Positions 6,911 to 12,807 of a stretch of DNA of 12,807 nucleotides are shown here, one piece after another. Position numbers and translations under genes: made by a program. Numbering within the stretch: the first letter of the stretch is position 1; every line of letters starts with the position of its first letter. The stretch is from Gammaproteobacteria bacterium (lineage in GTDB: Bacteria > Pseudomonadota > Gammaproteobacteria > Chromatiales > Chromatiaceae), in NCBI GenBank assembly GCA_020630035.1, contig JAHDCB010000036.1, positions 1-12,807 on the forward strand. The letters run 5' to 3'. Below the pieces are notes generated by a model. It worked only from the letters and a program-made list of their open reading frames with translations. It was not told the origin of the DNA and did not search any database.

Positions 6911-7247
6911 CCTTATTCAGCAACTTGAAACAGAACAGATGAACAAAGATATCCCGTCTTTTGGTCCGGGTGATACGCTGGTGATTCAGGTCAAGGTGAA
7001 AGAAGGCGAGCGTGAACGGCTACAGGCCTTTGAAGGCGTGTGTATTGCCCGGCGTAATCGCGGTCTGAATTCTGCCTTTACTGTGCGTAAGATGTCGCAC
7101 GGCGAGGGTGTGGAGCGGGTATTTCAGACCTACAGCCCATTGATTGAAGGTATCAGTGTCAAACGGCGCGGTGCTGTGCGCCGGGCTAAGTTATATTATC
7201 TGCGTGGACGCACAGGTAAGGCGGCACGTATTAAAGAAAAAGTCTGA
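6903..7247 (+). CDS. rplS: 50S ribosomal protein L19
   Basis: L19 lies at the interface of the two ribosomal subunits. The start is GTG at 6903: it yields MSNLIQQLETEQM, which matches the E. coli N terminus, and AGGAG (6892-6896) lies six bases upstream. The upstream ATG at 6846 lies inside trmD and adds residues with no homology. The 114-residue product contains LQAFEGVCIARRNRGLNSAFTVRK, GEGVERVFQTYSP, and the basic RRGAVRRAKLYYLRGRTGKAARIKEK. It closes the rpsP operon and overlaps the trmD stop. Confidence 0.97.
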   Translation: MSNLIQQLETEQMNKDIPSFGPGDTLVIQVKVKEGERERLQAFEGVCIARRNRGLNSAFTVRKMSHGEGVERVFQTYSPLIEGISVKRRGAVRRAKLYYLRGRTGKAARIKEKV

Positions 7248-7364
7248 AAGATGTTTTTTAATCTCTGATACACCTCTTCGGGGTACCTCTGAAATGTCAC
7301 AAGTACAACAGTTTCAGAGGTGTCTTGCAGGGAGTGTTGTTACACATTTTGAGTTCGATGCCCT
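7248..7364 (+). promoter_or_regulatory. Structured leader between rplS and rpsU
   Basis: This 117-base gap contains a perfect 10-bp inverted repeat, ACCTCTGAAA (7285-7294) and TTTCAGAGGT (7312-7321). A second possible stem, ACACCTCT (7270-7277) with AGAGGTGT (7316-7323), uses the same right arm, so the two folds exclude each other. A TTCG sequence (7277-7280) lies between the two left arms. No T-run follows the hairpin, so it is not a simple intrinsic terminator. rpsU has no good Shine-Dalgarno sequence downstream. A regulatory RNA role is inferred, not shown. Confidence 0.45.
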
Positions 7365-7580
7365 ATGCCAAACATTCGTCTGAAAGAAAATGAGCCATTT
7401 GAAGTGGCGTTGCGTCGTTTTAAGCGGTCTTGTGAAAAAGCCGGCATTCTGACAGAGGTTCGTCGCCGTGACTTTTTTGAAAAGCCCACCTGGGAGCGTA
7501 AGCGGAAGGCAGCAGCAGCGGTTAAACGTTGGCAGAAAAAAATCCGGCGTGAAGCCAGACGTTTTGAACGCCCCTACTAA
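7365..7580 (+). CDS. rpsU: 30S ribosomal protein S21
   Basis: S21 is a small basic protein of the 30S platform, next to the anti-Shine-Dalgarno region of 16S rRNA, and assists initiation. The 71-residue product matches the family closely: MPNIRLKENEPFEVALRRFKR, SCEKAGILTEVRRRDFFEKPT, then a lysine- and arginine-rich C terminus ending RRFERPY. The ATG at 7365 has at best GAG (7351-7353) as a ribosome-binding signal, which is unusually poor. In E. coli rpsU is followed by dnaG and rpoD; here yqeY follows instead, sharing the A of the stop codon in TAATG. Confidence 0.97.
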   Translation: MPNIRLKENEPFEVALRRFKRSCEKAGILTEVRRRDFFEKPTWERKRKAAAAVKRWQKKIRREARRFERPY

Positions 7581-8035
7581 TGGCTGATATGACGTTGAAG
7601 TCGCGCTTGCAGGGCGATATGAAGACCGCCATGAAGACGCAGGATAAGCCGCGTCTGGCGGTCATTCGGTTGATCCTGGCGGCAGTGAAACAACGCGAAG
7701 TTGATGAACGTATCCAGCTGGATGATCAGCAGATACTTGCTGTGCTGGACAAGATGGTAAAACAACGGCAGGAGTCGGTGCGTCAGTATCAGGCTGCCGG
7801 GCGTGATGACCTTGCCACAGCAGAACAGGCTGAGATCACAGTTATTCAGACTTATCTGCCTGAGATGCTGCAACCCGAAGATATTGCTGCCATTATTCAG
7901 CAAGCATTATCTGATACTGGTGCGACATCCATGCGTGATATGGGCCAGGTGATGGCACTGATCAAGCCCCAGGTGCAGGGCCGCGCAGATATGGCGCAGG
8001 TCAGCCAGACTGTCAAAAAACACCTGGCCAATTAG
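7580..8035 (+). CDS. yqeY: GatB/YqeY domain-containing protein
   Basis: This 151-residue protein belongs to the YqeY family, related to the C-terminal tRNA-binding domain of GatB, the amidotransferase subunit that corrects mischarged tRNA. The biological role of stand-alone YqeY is not settled. Visible features are the N-terminal LKSRLQGDMKTAMKTQDKPRLAVIRLILAAVKQREVD helix pair, the middle MVKQRQESVRQYQAAGRDDLA segment, and the C-terminal EITVIQTYLPEML and MGQVMALIKPQVQGRADMAQV. All are typical of the family, and the length is usual. Its ATG shares one base with the rpsU stop, so translation is likely coupled. The rpsU-yqeY pairing is common in bacteria. Confidence 0.95.
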   Translation: MADMTLKSRLQGDMKTAMKTQDKPRLAVIRLILAAVKQREVDERIQLDDQQILAVLDKMVKQRQESVRQYQAAGRDDLATAEQAEITVIQTYLPEMLQPEDIAAIIQQALSDTGATSMRDMGQVMALIKPQVQGRADMAQVSQTVKKHLAN

Positions 8036-8113
8036 TAAGCTTTGTTCTGCCTACTTCCGTTCAGTCTTGTCATTTATCTTTCTCCGTCCCTATTTTAAGG
8101 TTCCTCAGGCCGC

Positions 8114-8959
8114 ATGAAGACGTTCGCACTGATGGCTGAGCAGGTAGCAGTTGCCTTAGCTGAAGACATCGGTTCTGGTGATGTGACTGCTCACTTGTTG
8201 TCTGAGGCAGCTCAGGCTACGGCCCGGGTGGTTGTGCGCCAATCCGCTGTATTATGCGGCACCGCTTGGTTTGATGAGGTCTTCAGGCAACTGGATCGCC
8301 AGATTGAATCAACCTGGCTATATCAGGATGGTGATGTAGTGCAGGCTGGTGACTGTCTTTGTACTCTGACCGGATCAGCACGTACCCTGTTGACCGGGGA
8401 ACGTACAGCACTCAATTTTTTGCAGACCCTGTCTGGTACTGCCTCAACTGCAGCAGCTTATGTACAAGCTGTACAAGGTCTGCCGGTTACGATTTGTGAC
8501 ACTCGCAAGACATTGCCTGGTTTGCGTCTTGCACAAAAATATGCTGTCGTATGTGGTGGCGCAGCCAATCAGCGGCAGGGCTTGTATGATGCCATTCTGT
8601 TAAAAGAAAATCATATTCAGGCAGCGGGTTCGGTCACGCAGGCGTTCACTGCCGCTCAGGCCTCAGCAGTGACTAAGATTCAGGTTGAGGTCGAAGACCT
8701 GACTGAGCTGGCAGAAGCGCTCACTGCCGGAGCAACCTCCATTTTGTTAGACAATTTCACTCTGGCAGATCTGCGTCAGGCGGTTGCCCTCAATCAACAA
8801 CGTGCACGTTTGGAGGCCTCAGGCGGTATCAGTTTGGACACAGTACGTCAGGTAGCAGCAACCGGAGTCGATGCGATTTCTGTTGGTAGCCTGACGAAAG
8901 ACCTGCAATCCGTGGATTTCTCAATGCGTTTTCTACCTGACAGGGCATCATGCGATTAA
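8114..8959 (+). CDS. nadC: Nicotinate-nucleotide diphosphorylase (carboxylating), quinolinate phosphoribosyltransferase
   Basis: NadC joins quinolinate to phosphoribosyl diphosphate and removes one carboxyl group, giving nicotinate mononucleotide for NAD synthesis. The 281-residue product has the family's order: EDIGSGDVTAHLL, GERTALNFLQTLSGTAS, CDTRKTLPGLRLAQKYAV, LLKENHI, VEVEDLTELAEAL, ILLDNF and EASGGISLD. One oddity is seen. The CGGGxNHR segment reads CGGAANQR here, so the normally conserved His is Gln153 and a Gly is Ala. In solved homologues that His lines the quinolinate site. The other basic residues (Arg and Lys of DTRK, Arg154, Lys of LLKENH) are present, so function may be kept. 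The start is ATG 8114 after CAGG (8106-8109). The end overlaps mltG by 10 bases. nadA and nadB are not in the window. Confidence 0.95.
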   Translation: MKTFALMAEQVAVALAEDIGSGDVTAHLLSEAAQATARVVVRQSAVLCGTAWFDEVFRQLDRQIESTWLYQDGDVVQAGDCLCTLTGSARTLLTGERTALNFLQTLSGTASTAAAYVQAVQGLPVTICDTRKTLPGLRLAQKYAVVCGGAANQRQGLYDAILLKENHIQAAGSVTQAFTAAQASAVTKIQVEVEDLTELAEALTAGATSILLDNFTLADLRQAVALNQQRARLEASGGISLDTVRQVAATGVDAISVGSLTKDLQSVDFSMRFLPDRASCD

Positions 8960-9960
8960 GGTACTGGGGCGGCATACTGCTTGGGTTGGTGCTGCTGATC
9001 AGTCTTGTTCTGGTCTGGCTCTGGCGTGATGTTGAGCGTTTTCTGCAGACACCGCTTACTCTGTCGGGTACGGATATGCAGTTAGAGGTGGCATCAGGCA
9101 CTGCCTTCAGAACATTAGCGCATCGTCTGGCACAACAGGGGGTGCTGGAAAATGCCTATTATTGGTATGGGTATGCTCGCCAGCGTCATCTGGCGCACCG
9201 TATTCAGGCCGGAGAATATCTGATTCCGGTGGGTACTACGCCAGTACAGTTGCTGGAATTATTGGTATCGGGCAAAACGATTACCTATGATCTGACCTTC
9301 GTTGAAGGCTCAACCTTCCGGCAACTGATGGCGAAGATTCGCGCCCATCCGGCGTTGACTCAGACCCTGCATGGATTAGATACTGCCACAGTGATGGCAC
9401 AGCTTGGTCAGCCGGACTTGCACCCGGAAGGGCGGTTTTTCCCCGATACCTATCAGTTCCCACGTGGCACCACAGATTTACAGTTTTTACGTCGGGCGTA
9501 TCGTCGTATGCAGACTGAGCTGGCCCAGGCTTGGGCGGGCCGGTCTGATCAGATCTCGATCCGGTCTCCTCAGGAGGCACTGATTATGGCTTCCATTGTT
9601 GAAAAAGAGACCGGGCAGGCGAGTGAGCGCCCGACGATTTCCGGGGTGTTTGATCGCCGTTTACGTCTGGGTATGAAGTTGCAGACAGACCCCACGGTAA
9701 TCTACGGTATGGGGGAACGGTTTCAGGGTAATATTCGTCGTCGCGATCTGCGTGAAGATACGCCCTACAATACGTATGTACATTATGGTCTGCCGCCTAC
9801 CCCGATCTGTCTGCCCGGGCGAGCGGCACTGGATGCTGCGGTACGTCCTGCGGCAGGCAACGCCCTGTATTTTGTCGCGAAGGGAGATGGTAGCCATCAG
9901 TTCTCTGCGACACTACGAGCACACAATGCAGCAGTCCGTCGTTATCAGTTGAAAAAATGA
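8950..9960 (+). CDS. mltG: Endolytic peptidoglycan transglycosylase MltG
   Basis: MltG is an inner-membrane lytic transglycosylase that cuts nascent glycan strands internally and is thought to set their length. The 336-residue protein has an N-terminal membrane anchor (about residues 6-24), a LysM-like region (VASGTAFRTLAHRLAQQGVL, then AGEYLIPVGTTPVQLLELL), and the YceG catalytic domain with PEGRFFPDTYQFP, ASIVEKETG and LQTDPTVIYGMG. The Glu of the EKETG motif (Glu218 or Glu220 here) is the catalytic acid by family knowledge. The ATG at 8950 overlaps nadC by 10 bases and the stop overlaps tmk by four (ATGA). In many gammaproteobacteria pabC precedes mltG; here nadC takes that place. Confidence 0.96.
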   Translation: MRLRYWGGILLGLVLLISLVLVWLWRDVERFLQTPLTLSGTDMQLEVASGTAFRTLAHRLAQQGVLENAYYWYGYARQRHLAHRIQAGEYLIPVGTTPVQLLELLVSGKTITYDLTFVEGSTFRQLMAKIRAHPALTQTLHGLDTATVMAQLGQPDLHPEGRFFPDTYQFPRGTTDLQFLRRAYRRMQTELAQAWAGRSDQISIRSPQEALIMASIVEKETGQASERPTISGVFDRRLRLGMKLQTDPTVIYGMGERFQGNIRRRDLREDTPYNTYVHYGLPPTPICLPGRAALDAAVRPAAGNALYFVAKGDGSHQFSATLRAHNAAVRRYQLKK

Positions 9961-10592
9961 TTCATACTGGCAAATTTATTACCTTTGAGGGGATTGAAGG
10001 TGCTGGCAAAACGACTGGTCTGGCGTATGCTGCGGATTATTTAACGCAACGTAACATCCCGTTCATACAAACTCGTGAACCAGGTGGTACCCGGCTGGGT
10101 GAGGCGGTGCGCCACATTCTGCTGGATGCCGCGCAACATCAGATGACTTCGGAGGCGGAGTTGCTGCTGATTTTTGCCGCGCGGGCACAGCATATTCAGC
10201 AGATCATCCGACCTGCTCTGGCGGCGGGTAACTGGGTACTTTGTGACCGGTTTACTGATGCCAGTTATGCGTACCAGGGTCGTGGCCGGGGTGTGGACCA
10301 ACAACGTATTGCCTTGCTGGCGAACTGGGTACAGCAGGACTTAATGCCTGATCTGACATTATTGCTGGATATACCCGCAAAGCAGGGCCTGCAACGTGCC
10401 AGACAACGTTCTGCGCCTGATCGGTTTGAATCGGAGACCATCGACTTTTTTACCCAGGTACGTACCGAATATCTACGACTTGCGGCACATGAAGCTGATC
10501 GAATCACACAGGTTGATGCAACACTGCCGCTCAGCCAGGTGCAGCAGCTTATACAACAAGCGATACAACGATTGTTACCGCATGACAATTGA
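9957..10592 (+). CDS. tmk: Thymidylate kinase
   Basis: The enzyme phosphorylates dTMP to dTDP with ATP, the last dedicated step toward dTTP. The 211-residue product has a P-loop at residues 12-20 (GIEGAGKTT within FEGIEGAGKTT), the substrate motif REPGGTRLGE, CDRFTDASYAYQGRGRG, and a LID region RQRSAPDRFE with basic residues as in the E. coli type. The length is typical. It begins inside the mltG stop (ATGA) and overlaps holB by 11 bases. The mltG-tmk-holB order is a well-known conserved cluster. Confidence 0.97.
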   Translation: MIHTGKFITFEGIEGAGKTTGLAYAADYLTQRNIPFIQTREPGGTRLGEAVRHILLDAAQHQMTSEAELLLIFAARAQHIQQIIRPALAAGNWVLCDRFTDASYAYQGRGRGVDQQRIALLANWVQQDLMPDLTLLLDIPAKQGLQRARQRSAPDRFESETIDFFTQVRTEYLRLAAHEADRITQVDATLPLSQVQQLIQQAIQRLLPHDN

Positions 10593-11559
10593 ACATGTCA
10601 GTCTATTACCCTGGCATGAGCCACAATGGCGCCTCTGGCAGCGATATGTAGCGTTGGAGACCATTCCCCATGCCTTATTACTGTCTGGCCCTGATGGCCT
10701 GGGAAAACAGCAATTTGCACATCTGATTGCTCGGAGTCTGTTATGTACAGCACCAGAAGATAGGTTGCCATGTGGCCGGTGCCAGGCCTGTCGTCTGATG
10801 CCTCATCATCCTGACCTGCATCTGATTCAACCGGAGCAGCAATTTATCAGGATTGCTGCGATACGTGAGATGGGGCGGATGATCAATCTGACCAGTCGTT
10901 CCTGGCGTGTCTTTATCATCCAGCCGGCTGATGTATTACACCCGACTGCAGCTAATGCGTTACTGAAGACACTAGAAGAACCGACCCCGAATACCTTGTT
11001 GATTTTGCTCAGCTCAGCACCACAGGCGTTGCCGGCAACGGTTCGCAGCCGGTGCCAGAAGCTGACCTTTCAAGCAGTCGCTACAGCGCAGGCACTTACC
11101 TGGTTACAACAACAACAGGAGGCCGATTGGGGAGCTTTACTCGCCCTGAGCGGCCATGCGCCGATGGCTGCGCTGGCAGCACTGGAAACAGGTCAGATAG
11201 ACCGGGTTTTGCAATTGGTTGCAAACCTGAGAACACTCAATGCTGAGCGGACACAATTGATGTCGCTGGTTAGTTTGTGGTCAGAACGGCCTTTTGGTCA
11301 GTTACTGAACGATCTCACGGTTATTTGCTACGATATGACGCGTTTATCTGCCGGTTGCAGGCAAGGGTTGTTTTTATCGCAGGCAGCTGACGACTTGCGT
11401 TTGTTGGCGGCAGATATTCAGCCGGTAAAGTTGTTGCATTTTATCGGTCAGCTCAATCAGTGGAAAAGACAACAACAGTTAAACCTGAATACCACTATGT
11501 GTATTGAGGTGCTGGCTTCATCCTGGTTGGCCTTGCGGATATCATGGCCTTCTTCATGA
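10582..11559 (+). CDS. holB: DNA polymerase III delta-prime subunit
   Basis: HolB is the delta-prime subunit of the clamp loader, which opens the sliding clamp together with delta and the DnaX subunits. From ATG 10582 the protein has 325 residues. A P-loop-like GPDGLGK lies at 36-42, followed by QQ where active ATPases have Ser or Thr; delta-prime does not hydrolyse ATP. The zinc module has Cys55, Cys64, Cys67 and Cys70. Then come NALLKTLEEP and VRSRCQ, the SRC motif that supplies the arginine finger. The frame is open back to 10396 inside tmk, but that part is not homologous. The start overlaps tmk by 11 bases. The stop is followed 12 bases later by a strong terminator, so it ends the operon. 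Confidence 0.95.
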   Translation: MTIEHVSLLPWHEPQWRLWQRYVALETIPHALLLSGPDGLGKQQFAHLIARSLLCTAPEDRLPCGRCQACRLMPHHPDLHLIQPEQQFIRIAAIREMGRMINLTSRSWRVFIIQPADVLHPTAANALLKTLEEPTPNTLLILLSSAPQALPATVRSRCQKLTFQAVATAQALTWLQQQQEADWGALLALSGHAPMAALAALETGQIDRVLQLVANLRTLNAERTQLMSLVSLWSERPFGQLLNDLTVICYDMTRLSAGCRQGLFLSQAADDLRLLAADIQPVKLLHFIGQLNQWKRQQQLNLNTTMCIEVLASSWLALRISWPSS

Positions 11560-11571
11560 AGTGGGCGCATA

Positions 11572-11608
11572 AAAAAGCCCCACCGATTTGACTCAGGTGG
11601 GGCTTTTT
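11572..11608. terminator. Bidirectional rho-independent terminator
   Basis: A perfect 13-bp stem, AAAAAGCCCCACC (11572-11584) and GGTGGGGCTTTTT (11596-11608), encloses an 11-base loop. The G+C core is flanked by A5 and T5, so it can stop transcription on both strands: holB from the left and the DUF1566-like gene from the right. Confidence 0.93.
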
Positions 11609-11611
11609 AAT

Positions 11612-11657
11612 CCAGGGGTAGAGGCGTCGTGGGCGAGGTTTCATGCCTCGCCCACGA
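11612..11657. repeat. Dispersed palindromic element, copy B
   Basis: TCGTGGGCGAGG (11627-11638), a 7-base loop TTTCATG, and CCTCGCCCACGA (11646-11657) form a perfect 12-bp stem. It matches the right hairpin of copy A at 3177-3207 with three differences in 31 bases. The 15 bases before it, from CCAGGGGTAGAGG, resemble the left arm of the first hairpin in copy A, but the right arm of that hairpin is missing. Copy B lies between the terminator and the end of the DUF1566-like gene. Confidence 0.7.
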
Positions 11658-11672
11658 TGTGTTTGGTGTGGC

Positions 11673-12419
11673 TTAGCGTACGCACCGAACTGAGAGTTTT
11701 TCACCACCCTGGATTTTCTTAATTGCTGAAGATGTCGGGCTCCAGGCCTCTGGGTATCCGTTCGCGACGTTTCTTACTATGCCTGCCGGCTCGGGTGCAT
11801 AGGCATGGTGCAGTGGATCAACATGCGTTGTCCGGGCATCGCGGATATCAGTCGGCTCTGCACCATGATACAGCATATCTTTACCCTCTACCGTTTCAGC
11901 ACTATGGCGATTGATCCACCACAGGTTGTCTGCATCATCTTGTTTACAGGCGCCTGCCGGAATCCACTCACGGCGCGGGTAAACCTTGTTTTCGTTGTAC
12001 CATTCGCCGCTTTCTGCAAGGTGCACCTTAGCTTCGGAGCCTTGGGCATGGCAACCAGCCAGCCATTCATCCAGAGTGGGTAAGCGCCAGTCATTGTAAA
12101 AACGTTGGGGCGCTTCGGCATTGTCATCACTGGCAGCAGTAGATACCAGGTTGGCACAGAAGTTGAGTGCTTCACCCCAGGTCAGGTCTTTCTGGGTTGC
12201 GTGGCTCAGCATATTACCCCGGCTGCGCTCATTCATGATTTGCTGCAGATAAGCCAATGTGGCGGCTTCAGATACAGATCGTTGGCCGGCATCATCAGTT
12301 ACCGCCACATTCAGTACTTTGCCACCCTGCATATCTATATCTGCTGTGCATGCAGCCCAGGCTCCGTGGGCAGTAAACAGTGCTGCTGTTAACGCCATTG
12401 CATCGACAAGTCTGGTCAT
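11673..12419 (-). CDS. Secreted DUF1566 (Lcl_C)-like protein of unknown function
   Basis: The function is not known. The 248-residue protein begins with a likely Sec signal peptide; the hydrophobic core is at about 7-20, with a likely cleavage after AWA at residue 22, so it is probably periplasmic or secreted. The mature part shows the DUF1566/Lcl_C pattern: LTWGEALNFCANL (about 79-91), DWRLPTLDEWLAGC (about 110-123) and a terminal VRCVR. It has five cysteines (24, 88, 123, 158, 246), enough for two disulfides with one left over. It is rich in Trp and His. A strong ribosome-binding site, AGGAG (12426-12430 on this strand), precedes the ATG by six bases. It appears monocistronic, converges on holB, and ends at the bidirectional terminator. 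A distant relation to formylglycine-enzyme or C-type-lectin-like folds is possible. Confidence 0.75.
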   Translation of the reverse strand: MTRLVDAMALTAALFTAHGAWAACTADIDMQGGKVLNVAVTDDAGQRSVSEAATLAYLQQIMNERSRGNMLSHATQKDLTWGEALNFCANLVSTAASDDNAEAPQRFYNDWRLPTLDEWLAGCHAQGSEAKVHLAESGEWYNENKVYPRREWIPAGACKQDDADNLWWINRHSAETVEGKDMLYHGAEPTDIRDARTTHVDPLHHAYAPEPAGIVRNVANGYPEAWSPTSSAIKKIQGGEKLSVRCVR

Positions 12420-12807
12420 TTGTTGCTCCTGAGAATATCTTTTACTGCGTCGGTAATTTTTCAGGGGGGACTTCCGAATACGACTGTGCTTGCAAATACT
12501 TCGAACAATCTGCCTGGAGCAGATCGTTGGTCAATCCTGCAAGGGTGAAGTGCATGCACAGTGGCATAAAAGCAATCATGCACTATGCCGTTGCCTTGCT
12601 CAAGGCGTCTTCAGAGGGCCACCCTTAGGGTGATAAGGTTAATAAAGGGAATATGTCTGTAAAGCGTGCGTTGAAGAGATCTGTTCAACTGCAGAACATG
12701 TAGATTGAATTGTATACTGTTTTTAAGATTTTTTACAGTGCGACACTTGTCCTGGGTGCGATTCAAACTGATGTGGTGATTTGCTACCACAGGTTTCTGG
12801 CAAGCGT
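12420..12807. other. Intergenic region with small inverted repeats, no gene recognised
   Basis: I see no convincing gene in these 388 bases. The left end must hold the promoter of the minus-strand gene, but no box pair is clear. Small symmetric elements are present: GTGCATG/CATGCAC (12550-12556, 12577-12583), GGCATA/TATGCC (12563-12568, 12584-12589), CACCC/GGGTG with a 3-base loop (12620-12632), TGTTC/GAACA around 12683-12699, ACTGT/ACAGT (12716-12720, 12735-12739) and TGTGGT/ACCACA (12772-12777, 12786-12791). A -10-like TATACT lies at 12713-12718 on the plus strand with no good -35 box, so it is at most a weak hint of a gene beyond the right edge. Confidence 0.4.

Noticed and set aside
7244..7272. 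Promoter CTGAAA-17 bases-GATACA before rpsU
   Set aside because: Too many mismatches to consensus (seven of twelve positions match), so it is not listed as a feature.
8067..8096. Promoter TTGTCA-18 bases-TATTTT before nadC
   Set aside because: The spacing and the -10 box are both weak in a pyrimidine-rich stretch. A promoter here is plausible because of the 78-base gap, but I could not support its position.
10396..10581. Longer holB starting inside tmk
   Set aside because: The added residues are tmk read in another frame; the delta-prime homology begins near the ATG at 10582.
12380..12628. Open frame of 82 codons on the plus strand
   Set aside because: It starts antisense to the signal peptide of the DUF1566-like gene, has no recognisable domain and no good ribosome-binding site.
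12653..12703. Possible 16-residue leader peptide (MSVKRALKRSVQLQNM)
   Set aside because: The GGGA purine run is too close to the ATG, the peptide has no telling residue run, and there is no downstream gene in view.
12717..12738. LexA-box-like CTGT...ACAG
   Set aside because: The spacing is 14 bases, not the 8 of the E. coli-type SOS box.
12741..12807. Possible tRNA at the right edge
   Set aside because: GGTGCGATTCAAA is faintly like a T arm, but no matching acceptor, D or anticodon stems can be drawn.

Overview
The window is ordinary chromosomal core DNA of a gammaproteobacterium. The ribosomal proteins, ParE, IspA, XseB, TrmD, YqeY and HolB all read as gammaproteobacterial versions. The xseB-ispA pair, the rplM-rpsI pair and the rpsP-rimM-trmD-rplS quartet are standard for that class. 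I cannot name a genus. By eye the G+C content is moderate and coding density is high.

Layout from left to right. (1) Positions 1-1941: a sigma70-type promoter and leader, then rplM and rpsI (L13, S9), then a membrane-anchored M23 peptidase in the same direction. (2) Positions 1957-3073, minus strand: xseB and ispA, overlapping and convergent with the peptidase gene. (3) Positions 3074-3267: a divergent intergenic region carrying a hairpin element. (4) Positions 3268-5169: parE (topoisomerase IV subunit B). (5) Positions 5170-7247: an unusual near-concentric inverted repeat around a promoter, then rpsP-rimM-trmD-rplS (S16, 16S maturation factor, tRNA m1G37 methyltransferase, L19). (6) Positions 7248-8035: a structured leader, then rpsU and yqeY, which share one base. 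(7) Positions 8114-11559: nadC-mltG-tmk-holB, four genes joined by short overlaps, ended by a strong bidirectional terminator. (8) Positions 11611-12419: a second copy of the hairpin element, then a minus-strand gene for a secreted DUF1566 (Lcl_C)-like protein. (9) Positions 12420-12807: noncoding DNA with several small inverted repeats.

Together the genes serve translation (ribosomal proteins, RimM, TrmD), chromosome replication and topology (ParE, HolB, Tmk, XseB), cell wall turnover (M23 peptidase, MltG), and isoprenoid and NAD supply (IspA, NadC). Several blocks that lie far apart in E. coli sit next to each other here, and their usual partners (dxs, dnaG/rpoD, pabC) are missing from beside them.

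I found no new multi-gene defence, mobile or biosynthetic system. The parts most worth a second look are non-coding: the repeated hairpin element near 3142-3207 and 11612-11657, the 85-bp near-concentric palindrome over the rpsP promoter, and the competing-hairpin leader before rpsU. One coding oddity is a substituted conserved active-site histidine in NadC.
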